Of a stretch of 64,000 nucleotides of DNA, positions 47,859 through 57,034 are shown piece after piece; positions within the stretch are counted from its first letter, which is position 1; each line of letters begins with the position of its first letter. The translations under genes were made by a program, and so were the position numbers. The notes under the pieces are model-generated. The model was not told the DNA's origin. It made no database searches and saw nothing but the letters and a program-made list of their open reading frames with translations. Source of the stretch: Eggerthella lenta DSM 2243 (GTDB lineage Bacteria; Actinomycetota; Coriobacteriia; Coriobacteriales; Eggerthellaceae); contig NC_013204.1 of the NCBI RefSeq assembly GCF_000024265.1, positions 876,501 to 940,500 of the forward strand, written 5' to 3'.

Positions 47859-49334
47859 ATGAAAAAGAATGTCATAGGGCGCGCGGGCACGGCTTTCGCG
47901 CTTGTCGGCGCTTTGGCGCTTGCGGGTTGCTCGGGTTCTTCGGCGCCCTCGGAGGATGCGGTTTCGTCCGTGCTCGACCCGTCCGATCCGGTGCAGGTGG
48001 AGCTGTGGACCTATTACAACGGCACGCAGCAGCAGGCTTTCGAAGACCTCGTCAAGGACTTCAATGCGACGAAAGGCAAGGATCTCGGCATCGTGGTGAC
48101 CAGCTCCAGCCAAGGCGGCGTCAACGACCTGGCCTCCGCCGTCACCGATTCCGCGCAGGAGCTTGTGGGTTCGGAGGCGATGCCCGACGCGTTCCTGTCG
48201 TATTCCGATACGGCGTCGGTCATAGACGGGTTCGGCATGGTGGCCGATCTGTCGGGCTACCTTACTGAAGAGGAGAAGGCCGGATTCGTGGAGGGCTTTC
48301 TGGAAGAGGGCGATCTGAACGGCAACGGCAGCCTCAAAGTGTTCCCGGTGGGCAAGTCCACCGAGACGCTGCAGATCAACATGACCGATTTCCAGACGTT
48401 CGCCGATGCCACCGGCACTTCGCTCGACGAGATGAGCACCATTGAGGGCATCGTGAGAGTCGCGGAGCGCTACTACGAGTGGACCGACGCGCAGACGCCG
48501 GGCGTCATGGGTGACGGCCGTCCGTTCTTCGGACGCGATGCTATGGCGAACTACCTGATCACAGGTTCAAAACAGCTGGGTCACGAGATTTTTGAAATTG
48601 AGAACGGCGTGTGCGCGCTGAACTTCGACCGCGCTACGATGAAGACGCTCTGGGACAACTACTACGTGCCCATGGTGCAGGGCTGGTTCTCGGCGGAGGG
48701 CAAGTTCCGTTCGGATGCGGTGAAGACGGGCGATCTCATCTGCTATGTGGGCTCATCGTCCTCGGTGGTGTACTTCCCGCAAACAGTGACGGTGGACGAT
48801 GCCACGAGCTATCCTATCCAGTTGGACGCGTTGCCCAACCCGTCTTTCGAGCACGGCAAGCCGTGCTCGCCGCAGCAGGGCGCCGGGTTCGTGGTGACGA
48901 AGTCCGACGAGAAAAAGGAAACTGCGTGCGTCGAGTTCCTCAAGTGGTTCACCGCTAAAGAGCAGAACACCGACTTCTCGGTGAGCGCCGGCTACGTGCC
49001 GGTCACCAAGGATGCGCTGACGCTTGAGAACCTCCAGGCGGCGGCCGAGTCGATCGACGGCGCTTCGGGCAACTATCTGGTGAACCTGCCTGCCACGCTG
49101 GATACCATCGAGGCCGGTGTGTACGCGAACCCGCCGTTCAAAGGCGGCGTTGAGGCGCGCGCCGTCCTTGACCGCGCGCTGTCGGACAGGGCGGTGGCCG
49201 ATCGTGCGGCGGTGGTCGAAGCAATGGCGGCGGGAGCATCGTCCGAAGAGGCTGTGGCTTCGTATCTCGACGACGCAGGGTTCGACGCTTGGCTCGCCGA
49301 CCTGGAGACCCAGCTCAGGGAAGCGATCGCTTAA
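47859..49334 (+). CDS. Extracellular solute-binding lipoprotein (ABC family 1 type)
   Basis: 491-residue lipoprotein. The signal peptide ends in the lipobox ALAGC (Cys24). The mature part has the two-lobed sugar/oligopeptide-binding fold: VELWTYYNGTQQQAFEDLVK (an early family motif), ASAVTDSAQELVGSEAMPDA, and GKPCSPQQGAGFVVTKSDEK, then FLKWFTAKEQN. No ABC permease or ATPase is encoded nearby. The next gene, eight bases downstream, is a membrane GGDEF-EAL protein with a large extracellular sensor, so this protein probably serves as a ligand-presenting receptor rather than, or as well as, a transporter component. AGGGGAC precedes the ATG. Confidence 0.88.
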   Translation: MKKNVIGRAGTAFALVGALALAGCSGSSAPSEDAVSSVLDPSDPVQVELWTYYNGTQQQAFEDLVKDFNATKGKDLGIVVTSSSQGGVNDLASAVTDSAQELVGSEAMPDAFLSYSDTASVIDGFGMVADLSGYLTEEEKAGFVEGFLEEGDLNGNGSLKVFPVGKSTETLQINMTDFQTFADATGTSLDEMSTIEGIVRVAERYYEWTDAQTPGVMGDGRPFFGRDAMANYLITGSKQLGHEIFEIENGVCALNFDRATMKTLWDNYYVPMVQGWFSAEGKFRSDAVKTGDLICYVGSSSSVVYFPQTVTVDDATSYPIQLDALPNPSFEHGKPCSPQQGAGFVVTKSDEKKETACVEFLKWFTAKEQNTDFSVSAGYVPVTKDALTLENLQAAAESIDGASGNYLVNLPATLDTIEAGVYANPPFKGGVEARAVLDRALSDRAVADRAAVVEAMAAGASSEEAVASYLDDAGFDAWLADLETQLREAIA

Positions 49335-49342
49335 TATTGAGG

Positions 49343-52300
49343 ATGCGTTCCGGACAGAAGCGCACGGCTAGACGGCGAGGAGTGACGTTTCGAGCTCTCG
49401 TCGTTTTGCCGTTCTGCGTCGCGTTGGGAATCCAGGGCGTCGTCTGCGCTACCGTGCTCGCGCGCAGCGAGATACTCAAACAGATGGAGATCGACGCGTA
49501 CGATCTGTTCTCGGAGCGCGTGGCGAGCCGTGCGGGTTATCTGGAAAACGATATGATATTCCGCTGGTCGGACTTCGATCCCGTGGTGGAAAGCGCGACC
49601 GCCAGCATTGACAAGGCGCTGGCCGCGGCTCAGGCAACGTCGGCGGATATCGAAACCGGGTCCGATCTGGCCATCTCCATAATCGAGGCGACTTCCCAAG
49701 ACCTTCTGGCCTATTCTCATCGCGCCGAAGTCGACGGCGTGTTCCTCGTGCTGGCTGACGGCGCAGAAGGACAATCGGACAATCGGACGGCGCTGTACAT
49801 CCGCGACTCGAACCCCAAGGTGGAGGTTGCCAACGGTTCCGATCTCATGTTGGCCGCCTGCCCCATCAGCATCGGGCGACAGCTGGGCGTCACCCTCGAC
49901 AGCATGTGGTCCGCCACGTTCCCCTTGGCAGCCGAGGGTGAAAGCCGGAGCGCATTCTATTACGAGCCCGTGCGCGCTGCCGAGCGCTACCCTGAGGCCA
50001 GCACGAACGATCTGGGTTACTGGGGCCGTCCGGTCGACTTCGGATGGGCGGGAACCCCTTCCATTACGTACAGCAAGCCTATCAGGGATGCGCAGGGGGG
50101 CATCGTGGGCGTCATAGGCGTGGAAGTGCGCCTCGACCGCGTTGCATCCTTCTTCCCGTATCGCGATCTCGCCAGCAGCGGCAACGGTTCGTACGTGCTG
50201 GCCATCACGAACGAGGACGGCGGCTTCGTCCGAGACGGCGGCGTGGCGCCGCTGCCGGACAAGGAGCGGGTGTACGAGGCGCTTACCACCACCGGCGCAT
50301 CGCAGAGCCTGTACCTGAAGGAGTCTGCGTTCTCCGCGTCGATCGACGGCGCCGGACGCATGGTGGTAGATCCGGCGGACGACGCTTCCTCCGACGCGCG
50401 AGCCGTCGCCAGTGCAGCCGAGATCCAGCTCTACGACAGCACGTCCCCGTTCGCGTACGAGCATTGGGCGCTCGTCGGGCTTGAGCGCGAAGGCGAGATG
50501 TTCTCCGCATCGAAGACGCTGTCCGACAACCTCACCGCCGTGTTCGCCGCATCGCTCGTGGTGGGCTTGCTGATTGCCGTCGTCGCTGCGTGGCTGTCGT
50601 CCTCACGTTTGCGGCATCTCATGTCCGAGGTGCGCGCGGCGCAGCCCGAGCAGCCTATTGCGTTCACTCCCACGGGCATCGTGGAGGTCGACGAGCTGTC
50701 CGAGGCCATCGAGTCGATGGGGGAGGAAGTGGCCATGACCGCATCGCGCCTATCGCGCATCCTGCGCCTGTCCGACCGCGGCATCGGCGCCTTCGAGTAC
50801 AGCTACGAAACAGATGCCATCACCTTTACCGACGGGTTCTTCGCCACGTTGTCGACGCTGGAACCTCCTGATCCCTCGTACTTCGATCCGCAGCGCATTG
50901 CGACGGGGTCGTTGAGCGCGAGCGAGTTCGAGAGCCTTATGAAATGGTACGTTCCCTACATCGAGGTGGAGGAAGAGGGCCGCTACCTCTTCACGGGCCC
51001 GCATCGAACCTCGTGGGTTCGTCTCGTGGTGGTGGAAAGCGGCGAGCACAACCGCGTGCTCGGCCTCGTGGAGGACGTGACGCATGAGATCGAGACGCGT
51101 CGCCGCATCGAGCATGAGCGCGACCATGACATCCTCACCGGGCTGTTCAACCGCCGTGCATTCGAGCAGGAGGTTACCGACCTGCTCGCGCAACGCCCGC
51201 CTGCGCTGGGAGCGATGCTGATGCTCGACCTCGACAACCTCAAGTTCATCAACGATATCTACGGGCACGATTGGGGCGATCAGTACATCAAGGCGGCGGG
51301 CCGCGTGGTGGACGAGGCGTTCAGGGACAAGGGATTCTACTCGCGCATCTCCGGTGACGAGTTCCTCGTGTTCGTCGACGTATGCCCCGATCGCGCATCG
51401 GTGGAAGACCTTTTCGCCACGTTCCGCGCCATGCTCGATGCCAGCTCCATCGTGGCGCCCGACGGAAAGACGCTCAAGGTGCGCGCGTCCATGGGCGCAG
51501 CGTTCTATCCGGAGGATGCGACGGACTTCGCTCACCTGCGCGAATACGCCGACTTCGCCATGTACCTGGCGAAGAGCAGCCGCAAGGGGGATCTGTTCTC
51601 GTTCGATCGGCAAAGCTACGAAGAGAAGTCGTTCATCGTCAACAACAAGGAGGACTTGAACCGCTTGCTGGAGGAGGGTCTCGTCGAGTATCACTTCCAA
51701 CCCATCGTCGACCTGCGTGCGGGCGAGCCGGTGGCGTACGAAGCGCTCATGCGCTCGCAGTTGGACACCATTCCGACGCCCGACCAGGTTCTGGCGCTGG
51801 CGCGCTCGCAGTCGAAGCTCTACCGTGTGGAACACCTCACGTTTTTCGGCGCGCTCGAGGCGTTCTCCCGTTATCCCGAGGCGCATGGGGCCACTCTGTT
51901 CGTGAACAGCATCGCTACGCAGCGCTTGTCGTCCGACGACGAGCTCGTACTGAACGAGCGCTATCCGGACCTGCTCAAGCGCCTCGTCATCGAGATCACC
52001 GAGAGCGACTACAGCCGCGAGATGGCGTTGTACAAAGAGGCGCTGGCGCGGCGCTTCGGCGCGCGTCTCGCCATCGACGACTTCGGCAGCGGCAACAACG
52101 GCGAGACGTCGCTTTTGGACTACCACGTGGACTTCGTGAAGATCGACATGGAGATCGTCCGCGACATCGACGTGGCGAAAGACCATCAAGACATCGCCCG
52201 CAACCTGATCGGGTACGCGCATGATCGCAGCATCCGCGTGATCGCGGAAGGAGTGGAGACCGAGGCCGAGCTGCGAGCGTTGCGCGAATTGGGCGCCGAT

Positions 52301-52399
52301 TACGTGCAGGGCTACCTCACCGGGCGGCCTGCTCCTGAGCCGCGCGATGTCGACGACGAGGTCAAGCGCCTCATCCGCAGCCTGAACGACGCGCGATAG
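49343..52399 (+). CDS. Membrane GGDEF-EAL cyclic-di-GMP sensor protein
   Basis: 1018 residues: a membrane helix (about 16-40), an extracellular sensor (about 41-394, Cache-like, with TPSITYSKPIRDAQGGIVGV and IGVEV), a second helix (about 395-418), a PAS-like region (about 470-590), GGDEF (about 595-760) and EAL (about 780-1015). The GGDEF signature reads SGDEF (670-674), a single change that may keep or lower cyclase activity. The EAL signature (800-802) and DDFGSGNNGE, EGVETEAE and metal-site residues are intact, so c-di-GMP hydrolysis is likely. Start at ATG 49343 is uncertain; a GTG at 49382 is possible. It is probably co-transcribed with the upstream solute-binding lipoprotein, from which it may receive a ligand signal. 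Confidence 0.9.
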   Translation: MRSGQKRTARRRGVTFRALVVLPFCVALGIQGVVCATVLARSEILKQMEIDAYDLFSERVASRAGYLENDMIFRWSDFDPVVESATASIDKALAAAQATSADIETGSDLAISIIEATSQDLLAYSHRAEVDGVFLVLADGAEGQSDNRTALYIRDSNPKVEVANGSDLMLAACPISIGRQLGVTLDSMWSATFPLAAEGESRSAFYYEPVRAAERYPEASTNDLGYWGRPVDFGWAGTPSITYSKPIRDAQGGIVGVIGVEVRLDRVASFFPYRDLASSGNGSYVLAITNEDGGFVRDGGVAPLPDKERVYEALTTTGASQSLYLKESAFSASIDGAGRMVVDPADDASSDARAVASAAEIQLYDSTSPFAYEHWALVGLEREGEMFSASKTLSDNLTAVFAASLVVGLLIAVVAAWLSSSRLRHLMSEVRAAQPEQPIAFTPTGIVEVDELSEAIESMGEEVAMTASRLSRILRLSDRGIGAFEYSYETDAITFTDGFFATLSTLEPPDPSYFDPQRIATGSLSASEFESLMKWYVPYIEVEEEGRYLFTGPHRTSWVRLVVVESGEHNRVLGLVEDVTHEIETRRRIEHERDHDILTGLFNRRAFEQEVTDLLAQRPPALGAMLMLDLDNLKFINDIYGHDWGDQYIKAAGRVVDEAFRDKGFYSRISGDEFLVFVDVCPDRASVEDLFATFRAMLDASSIVAPDGKTLKVRASMGAAFYPEDATDFAHLREYADFAMYLAKSSRKGDLFSFDRQSYEEKSFIVNNKEDLNRLLEEGLVEYHFQPIVDLRAGEPVAYEALMRSQLDTIPTPDQVLALARSQSKLYRVEHLTFFGALEAFSRYPEAHGATLFVNSIATQRLSSDDELVLNERYPDLLKRLVIEITESDYSREMALYKEALARRFGARLAIDDFGSGNNGETSLLDYHVDFVKIDMEIVRDIDVAKDHQDIARNLIGYAHDRSIRVIAEGVETEAELRALRELGADYVQGYLTGRPAPEPRDVDDEVKRLIRSLNDAR

Positions 52400-52473
52400 G
52401 GGAGGGACGGCAGCGCGGGTCTGTCCGGTGCCGCGATGGCGCGCTGCGGGTATACTTGACGAAAAACCGCACG

Positions 52474-52495
52474 GAGGCCGCGACGATGCGGCCTC
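52474..52495 (+). promoter_or_regulatory. Leader hairpin upstream of the thioesterase gene
   Basis: GAGGCCGC (52474-52481) pairs with GCGGCCTC (52488-52495). A TATACT -10 lies at 52451-52456, placing the hairpin early in the transcript. No T-run, so a leader structure is likelier than a terminator. Confidence 0.4.
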
Positions 52496-52514
52496 GTTAA
52501 CGAAGGAGGCTTCC

Positions 52515-52937
52515 ATGGCGTTGACCGATACGCTGCGCATCGAGACCGTTTCCGCCGACAAGCGCCACGTCGAGGCGACGATGCCCATCGTGCCCGAGGT
52601 TTTCCAGCCGCACGGCTACCTGCACGGCGGCGCCACCATCGCGCTGCTGGAAACGGTGGCAAGCATCGGCACCGAGCAGAACACGGATTTCGACAAGGAG
52701 CGTCCCTTCGGCATCGACGTGCAGGTTCGCCATCGTAAAAGCGGCAAGGAGGGCACGCTGCGCGGCGTGGCCGACCTCGACCGCGAGGAGGTGTCGGAGC
52801 GCACGGGGGCCGTCAAGCAGTACTGGAACGTGGCGGCGTACGACGATGCGGGCGACGTGGTGTCGGACGGCGTGATCATGACGAAGATCGTATCGCTCGC
52901 CCGCCTCGCCCAGAAGGAGCAGGAGCGGACGTCTTAG
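52515..52937 (+). CDS. PaaI-type hotdog thioesterase
   Basis: 140-residue hotdog-fold acyl-CoA thioesterase. The active-site region is FQPHGYLHGGATIALLETVA (about 31-50), in which HGYLHGG and the Glu are the family catalytic features. VRHRKSGKEGTLRGVADLDR is the second conserved strand pair. Candidates include a 1,4-dihydroxy-2-naphthoyl-CoA thioesterase of menaquinone synthesis or a general aromatic acyl-CoA thioesterase; context does not decide. The ATG follows AAGGAGG. The end overlaps the convergent histidine kinase gene by four bases. Confidence 0.88.
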   Translation: MALTDTLRIETVSADKRHVEATMPIVPEVFQPHGYLHGGATIALLETVASIGTEQNTDFDKERPFGIDVQVRHRKSGKEGTLRGVADLDREEVSERTGAVKQYWNVAAYDDAGDVVSDGVIMTKIVSLARLAQKEQERTS

Positions 52938-54301
52938 AGCGAATCGACTCTTTTAGACGCGTTTGCGGGCAGCGTGACGACGACCGTGCCGCGCGGTTCG
53001 TTGGGTTCGAGGGCGATGGAGCCGCCGTGTGCTTCCACGATGTGTTGCGCGAGCGAGAGCCCCAGCCCGTAGCCGCCCGTCTCGCGCGAGCGGGCCTTGT
53101 CGGCGCGATAGAACCGCTCGAATACGTGCGCGCGGTCTTCGGGGTCTATGCCGCAGCCCGTGTCGGCCACCTCGACGACGCACTGTTTCGGTCCCGATGC
53201 GCGCGTGCGCACGGTTATCTCGTCGCCGGGCGCGGTGTACTTGAGCGCGTTGTCCAGCACGATGCCCAGCAGCTGCCGCAACTTGTCGGCATCGGCCTCT
53301 ATCGTTTCGCGCGAGCCCGTTTCCACTTCGAGGCGCTTATCTTGGAGCGTGGCGAAGTCTTCGTAAGCTGCGCACGCTTCGCGTACGAGCGCGTCGAGGT
53401 TCACCGCGCTCGCATCGAGCGACGAGCGCCCGGCATCGCCCAGCGACAGCTCCATGAGGTTGTCCACCAGCCGCGCGAGACGCTTCGTCTCCGAGGTGAT
53501 GGCGTTCACGTCCTCGAAGCGGTCGACGATGCGGCTATTGGGGCTGTCCAGCAGCAGCTCGCCGGTGGTCTGGATCACGGCGAGCGGCGTGCGCAGCTCG
53601 TGCGAGGCGTTCTGCACGAATTCCGTCTGCGCGCGCATGTTCGCCACGATGGGCTTGAGCGTGCGCCGCGAAAGCAAGTAGCTTGCGCCCGCTGCCACGA
53701 CGACGGCTGCCGCCAAGTAGACGATCAACGTGCGCGTGAAGCCGTCTAGAATGGCGATCTCCGAGTCGACGTTCACCAGCGTCTGAAGATACGTGGTCTC
53801 GCCTTCGTCGCTTGCCGCATACGTGATGCCGCGGTACTCGTGACCCCCCGCGGCAATCTGGTAGACGCGTTCGAGGTCGTTCTTGTCGAAGGGGATATGG
53901 CGCAGGAAGGAAGGATAGGAGGCGTACAGCCCCACGGTCTCGAGAAGGTCGCCCTGCTCGTTTCGTATGAGCGTGATGAACTGCGGATCGGCGTCCACGA
54001 TGCTCTGCTGAAGCGTGAGGGAGAGGTCGTCGATCGCCGTGGCGTCGGAGGGGGCGGCGCCGTCGGGCTCTTCTACCACGACGTCGTCGACGATCGCGGA
54101 TCCGCTGCCGGCGGCATCGAGGGTTATGTAATCCGATTCCATGCCAATGGCCTGCAGGTTTTCGTCGGCGTTTCGGTAGATATTCGAGCTCACCATGGAG
54201 TAGACGCCTGCGCCCAGTAGCGCGAACAGCAAAGCGAACACGAAGAACAGCAGCGCCGTCTGCCGAACCAGCTCTCGGTGGATCAGCGCGCGCTCAGTCA
54301 T
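52934..54301 (-). CDS. Sensor histidine kinase
   Basis: 455-residue membrane kinase. Two helices (about 15-40 and 190-212) enclose an extracellular sensor (about 41-189). His234 in NASHELRTPLAV is the phosphorylation site. The ATP-binding domain has NALKYTAPG (N box), VADTGCGID (G1), FERFYRADKA (F box) and GGYGLGLSLAQHI (G2). The cytoplasmic arrangement has no HAMP-length linker of normal size. It overlaps the upstream response regulator gene by eight bases. It is divergent from the MacAB-like export operon, its likely target. Confidence 0.93.
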   Translation of the reverse strand: MTERALIHRELVRQTALLFFVFALLFALLGAGVYSMVSSNIYRNADENLQAIGMESDYITLDAAGSGSAIVDDVVVEEPDGAAPSDATAIDDLSLTLQQSIVDADPQFITLIRNEQGDLLETVGLYASYPSFLRHIPFDKNDLERVYQIAAGGHEYRGITYAASDEGETTYLQTLVNVDSEIAILDGFTRTLIVYLAAAVVVAAGASYLLSRRTLKPIVANMRAQTEFVQNASHELRTPLAVIQTTGELLLDSPNSRIVDRFEDVNAITSETKRLARLVDNLMELSLGDAGRSSLDASAVNLDALVREACAAYEDFATLQDKRLEVETGSRETIEADADKLRQLLGIVLDNALKYTAPGDEITVRTRASGPKQCVVEVADTGCGIDPEDRAHVFERFYRADKARSRETGGYGLGLSLAQHIVEAHGGSIALEPNEPRGTVVVTLPANASKRVDSL

Positions 54302-54974
54302 GATCGTCCTCCGTGAACAGGTAGCCTGCTCCGCGGATGGTCTTGATGTAGCGATCGTAGCCGGTCGGAGCCAGCGCTTTGCGCAGCGCGCTCACGTACA
54401 CCTCCACGACGTTCGAGGACGTGTCCGACATGAATCCCCATATCTTGTCGAACAACCGCTCTTTCGAGATGAGACTGCCCTGGTGGCTGACCAGGTATTC
54501 GAGAATGTCGTACTGCTTGCCTTTCAGAGCGAGGGGCTCGTCTGCGATGAAGGCCTGCCGGGTTCGCGTGTGCAGCGCAAGCTCCTTGAACGCAACGATG
54601 CCCACGTCGCGCCGGCCCGTCGTGCGGCGCAGGATGGCCTCGATGCGGGCGAGCAGCTCGTCCCGGTCGAAGGGCTTTGCGAGATAGTCGTCGGCTCCCG
54701 AGCGCAGTCCGCGAAGCTTGTCGGCGGTCGCGCTCCGAGCCGTCAGCATGAGCACGGGCGTGTCCACGCCTTGTGCGCGCAAGGCTTCCAGCACCGAGAA
54801 GCCGTCGCGTTCGGGCAGCATCACGTCGAGCACGACGAGGTCGTACACGTCCTGAGCGGCGTAGAACAGGCCTTCTTCGCCGTCGAACGCCTGGTCGACG
54901 GCGTAAGCGTCCCGCAGGCTGCGGGCTAGGGCGTTTGAGAGGAGTCGGTCGTCCTCCACGATCAGCAGTTTCAT
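54294..54974 (-). CDS. OmpR-family response regulator
   Basis: 226 residues. The receiver domain (about 1-118) has the acidic pair ED (7-8), phosphoacceptor Asp50 (LVVLDVMLP), Thr (MLTARSA) and Lys (AKPFD). The winged-helix DNA-binding domain (about 128-222) ends in YIKTIRGAGYLF. It pairs with the following kinase gene. Its own start codon lies about seven bases after a TAGAAT -10, suggesting a leaderless mRNA, and paired repeats just upstream suggest autoregulation. Confidence 0.94.
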   Translation of the reverse strand: MKLLIVEDDRLLSNALARSLRDAYAVDQAFDGEEGLFYAAQDVYDLVVLDVMLPERDGFSVLEALRAQGVDTPVLMLTARSATADKLRGLRSGADDYLAKPFDRDELLARIEAILRRTTGRRDVGIVAFKELALHTRTRQAFIADEPLALKGKQYDILEYLVSHQGSLISKERLFDKIWGFMSDTSSNVVEVYVSALRKALAPTGYDRYIKTIRGAGYLFTEDDHD

Positions 54975-54980
54975 GCGGTC

Positions 54981-55015
54981 ATTCTAGCACGCGCAACCTG
55001 AAACGATCCTGAAAC
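54981..55015. promoter_or_regulatory. Response-regulator operator and -10 in the divergent region
   Basis: CCTGAAAC occurs at 54997-55004 and 55008-55015, exactly 11 bp apart, the spacing expected of an OmpR/PhoB-type direct-repeat box. On the minus strand the repeats lie over the -35 position of a TAGAAT -10 (54986-54981). A related GTTCAGG element lies at 55066-55072, near the export-operon side, so the site can serve both directions. Confidence 0.6.
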
Positions 55016-55152
55016 CGACCCCCTCGGCAAGCTTCGGCGGGGAGACGCGAAAAACATCGCCGCGGTTCAGGAAGTTTTAAGGCGGCTTTCGTTAGACTGG
55101 CCGCCGGAAGATATCGAGACGACGCGCAGAAGTGCGCAGTGAGGAGTCGACG

Positions 55153-55359
55153 ATGGGGTCGAAAGGGTTCAAGGTGCTCGTCGGAGTGCTGGTTGCGGTT
55201 ATCGTCGTGCTGGGAGGTTTGCTGGTTGCCAAGAACCTGCTTCCCGAAGCGGGAGGAACCGATGCGCCGGAGACTGTGAAAACCCGAAACGAAGCCACGG
55301 CTCAGGACGTCATAGCGGAGCCGACGCCCTCGGTCGAGGGCGAGACGTACGTTCCCTGA
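55153..55359 (+). CDS. Small single-span membrane/secreted protein ahead of the efflux operon
   Basis: 68 residues: one N-terminal hydrophobic helix (about 8-28; VLVGVLVAVIVVLGGLLVA) and an extracytoplasmic Glu/Thr/Pro-rich tail. GAGGAG precedes the ATG. It is the first gene downstream of the divergent promoter and 48 bases before the adaptor gene, so it probably belongs to the operon. No family recognised; it could sense the envelope or act as an accessory of the exporter. Confidence 0.7.
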   Translation: MGSKGFKVLVGVLVAVIVVLGGLLVAKNLLPEAGGTDAPETVKTRNEATAQDVIAEPTPSVEGETYVP

Positions 55360-55407
55360 TCGACATCGGCAATCCTGGCATCGCGAACTATAGAAAGGAA
55401 CGCAATT

Positions 55408-56337
55408 GTGAAAAGCATAGTAGGCAAGTCCGTGACCGTCGTGCTTCTGCTGGCCGTTGCGAGCGGGCTGGCCGCTTGGCTCGTGTTCGGCGACAAGATA
55501 TCGGCGGCGCTTTCCGGTGAGCCTCAGACCGTTTCGCCGCTGACCGCTCCCGTGGAGCGAGGATCCGTGCAGCAGACCGTCACCGGCGTTGGCGAGGTGA
55601 AGCCGCTGGAAACCGTGAAGCTCAGGCCTGCGGACAGCTGGCATTGGCTGCAATCGTTCGACGCGCCGCTTAACAAGCGCGTTGCTGCAGACGAGACGCT
55701 GGTGACCTACGCCAACGGCGAGAAGTGGGCGGCTCCGTACGACCTCGTGGTCACCTCGCGCGAGCTTCCGGAGAAAAACAAAGGCGCCGTGACGAAGGAC
55801 GACCACTATATCGAGGTGCAGCGCATCGACACGGTGTCGGTCACCATGGAGGTTTCCGAGAAGGATCTGGGGCTTTTGTCCGAAGGGCAAAGCGTGAAGG
55901 TGAAGCTGGGATCCGATAACGGCCGCGAGTACGACGGAACCATCTCCAACATCAACGAGGTGGGTACGTACGGCGCGACGGGCTCCAAGTTCACGGTCAC
56001 GGTCAAAGTGCCCAACGACGGCAGCATCAAGCTGGGGATGTCGGCCAACCTGTCCATCACCGTTGCGGAAGCCTCCGACGTGCTCACGGTGCCGGTGAGC
56101 GCCGTGATCGGCGCGGGCGACGACAAGTTCGTCCAGGTGTACGATCTCGCATCCGGCGAGCAGCGTGCGGAGCCGGTGACCACGGGCATATCCAACGGCA
56201 CCATGGTCGAGGTGTCGGGCGAGGGTCTGAAGGAAGGCGATCTCGTGGTTCTCAACGAGGCAGAGCCTGCGGGCGGCGGCTTCTCGGAAGGCGATGCCGA
56301 AGAGGGGCCTATAACCGTGACTCCGGTGTTAGAGTAG
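55408..56337 (+). CDS. MacA-like periplasmic/membrane adaptor protein
   Basis: 309-residue membrane-fusion-type adaptor. One N-terminal helix (about 8-26), then a biotinyl-lipoyl-like half (VERGSVQQTVTGVGEVKPLE, about 47-66), a beta-barrel (YDGTISNINEVGTYGATGSK; FTVTVKVPNDGSIKLGMSAN) and a C-terminal membrane-proximal domain (VLTVPVSAVIGAGDDKFVQV). The coiled-coil hairpin is nearly absent, so this is a short monoderm adaptor. The start is GTG with AAAGGA. It works with the following ATPase and permease. Confidence 0.88.
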   Translation: MKSIVGKSVTVVLLLAVASGLAAWLVFGDKISAALSGEPQTVSPLTAPVERGSVQQTVTGVGEVKPLETVKLRPADSWHWLQSFDAPLNKRVAADETLVTYANGEKWAAPYDLVVTSRELPEKNKGAVTKDDHYIEVQRIDTVSVTMEVSEKDLGLLSEGQSVKVKLGSDNGREYDGTISNINEVGTYGATGSKFTVTVKVPNDGSIKLGMSANLSITVAEASDVLTVPVSAVIGAGDDKFVQVYDLASGEQRAEPVTTGISNGTMVEVSGEGLKEGDLVVLNEAEPAGGGFSEGDAEEGPITVTPVLE

Positions 56338-56347
56338 GCGGTCGGCG

Positions 56348-57034
56348 ATGATCCTCTTGGAGAGCGTTTCCAAAACCTACGAGATGGGCGAAGGGGTCGT
56401 TCGCGCCCTCGATCATGTGGATCTTCAAGTCGACCAAGGCGATTTCCTCGCTATCGTGGGGCCGTCCGGATCTGGCAAGTCGACGCTGATGAACATCCTC
56501 GGGCTGCTCGACGTGCCCGACGAGGGTCGCTACCTGCTCGACGGCATGGATGTCGGGGCTTTGTCCGACAATCGGCTAGCCTCCATCCGCAACGAAAAGA
56601 TAGGGTTCGTGTTCCAAAGCTTTAATCTGCTGGGCAAGCTCACGGCGCTCGAGAACGTGAAGCTGCCGCTGAGCTATGCCGGGGTACGCCTGAAAGAGGC
56701 CGACGCCCGTGCCCGCAAGCAGCTCGCGCTCGTGGGTCTCGAAGGGCGCGAGCACCACCTGCCGAACCAGCTGTCCGGAGGCCAGCAGCAGCGCGTGGCC
56801 ATCGCCCGTGCGTTGGTGTGCGAGCCGGAGATCATCCTGGCCGACGAGCCCACCGGCGCGCTCGATTCGCGCACCGGCGTGGAGATCATGGAGCTGTTCA
56901 AGAGCCTGCACGCCGAGGGCCAGACGGTTATCCTCATCACGCACAACCAGGAGCTCGCCGACGAGGCGCAGCGTGTTGTGCGCATTGCTGACGGCTTGAT
57001 ACAGGAAATGGAAAGGGGTTCGCATGCGGTATAG
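56348..57034 (+). CDS. MacB/LolD-type ABC transporter ATPase
   Basis: 228-residue ATPase. Walker A GPSGSGKST (about 38-46), Q-loop FVFQSFNLLGKL, signature LSGGQQQR, Walker B IILADEPTGALDS and H-loop LITHNQE are all intact. It belongs to the MacB/FtsE-like group that drives mechanotransmission through a FtsX-fold permease. It overlaps the permease gene by 11 bases. Confidence 0.95.
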   Translation: MILLESVSKTYEMGEGVVRALDHVDLQVDQGDFLAIVGPSGSGKSTLMNILGLLDVPDEGRYLLDGMDVGALSDNRLASIRNEKIGFVFQSFNLLGKLTALENVKLPLSYAGVRLKEADARARKQLALVGLEGREHHLPNQLSGGQQQRVAIARALVCEPEIILADEPTGALDSRTGVEIMELFKSLHAEGQTVILITHNQELADEAQRVVRIADGLIQEMERGSHAV

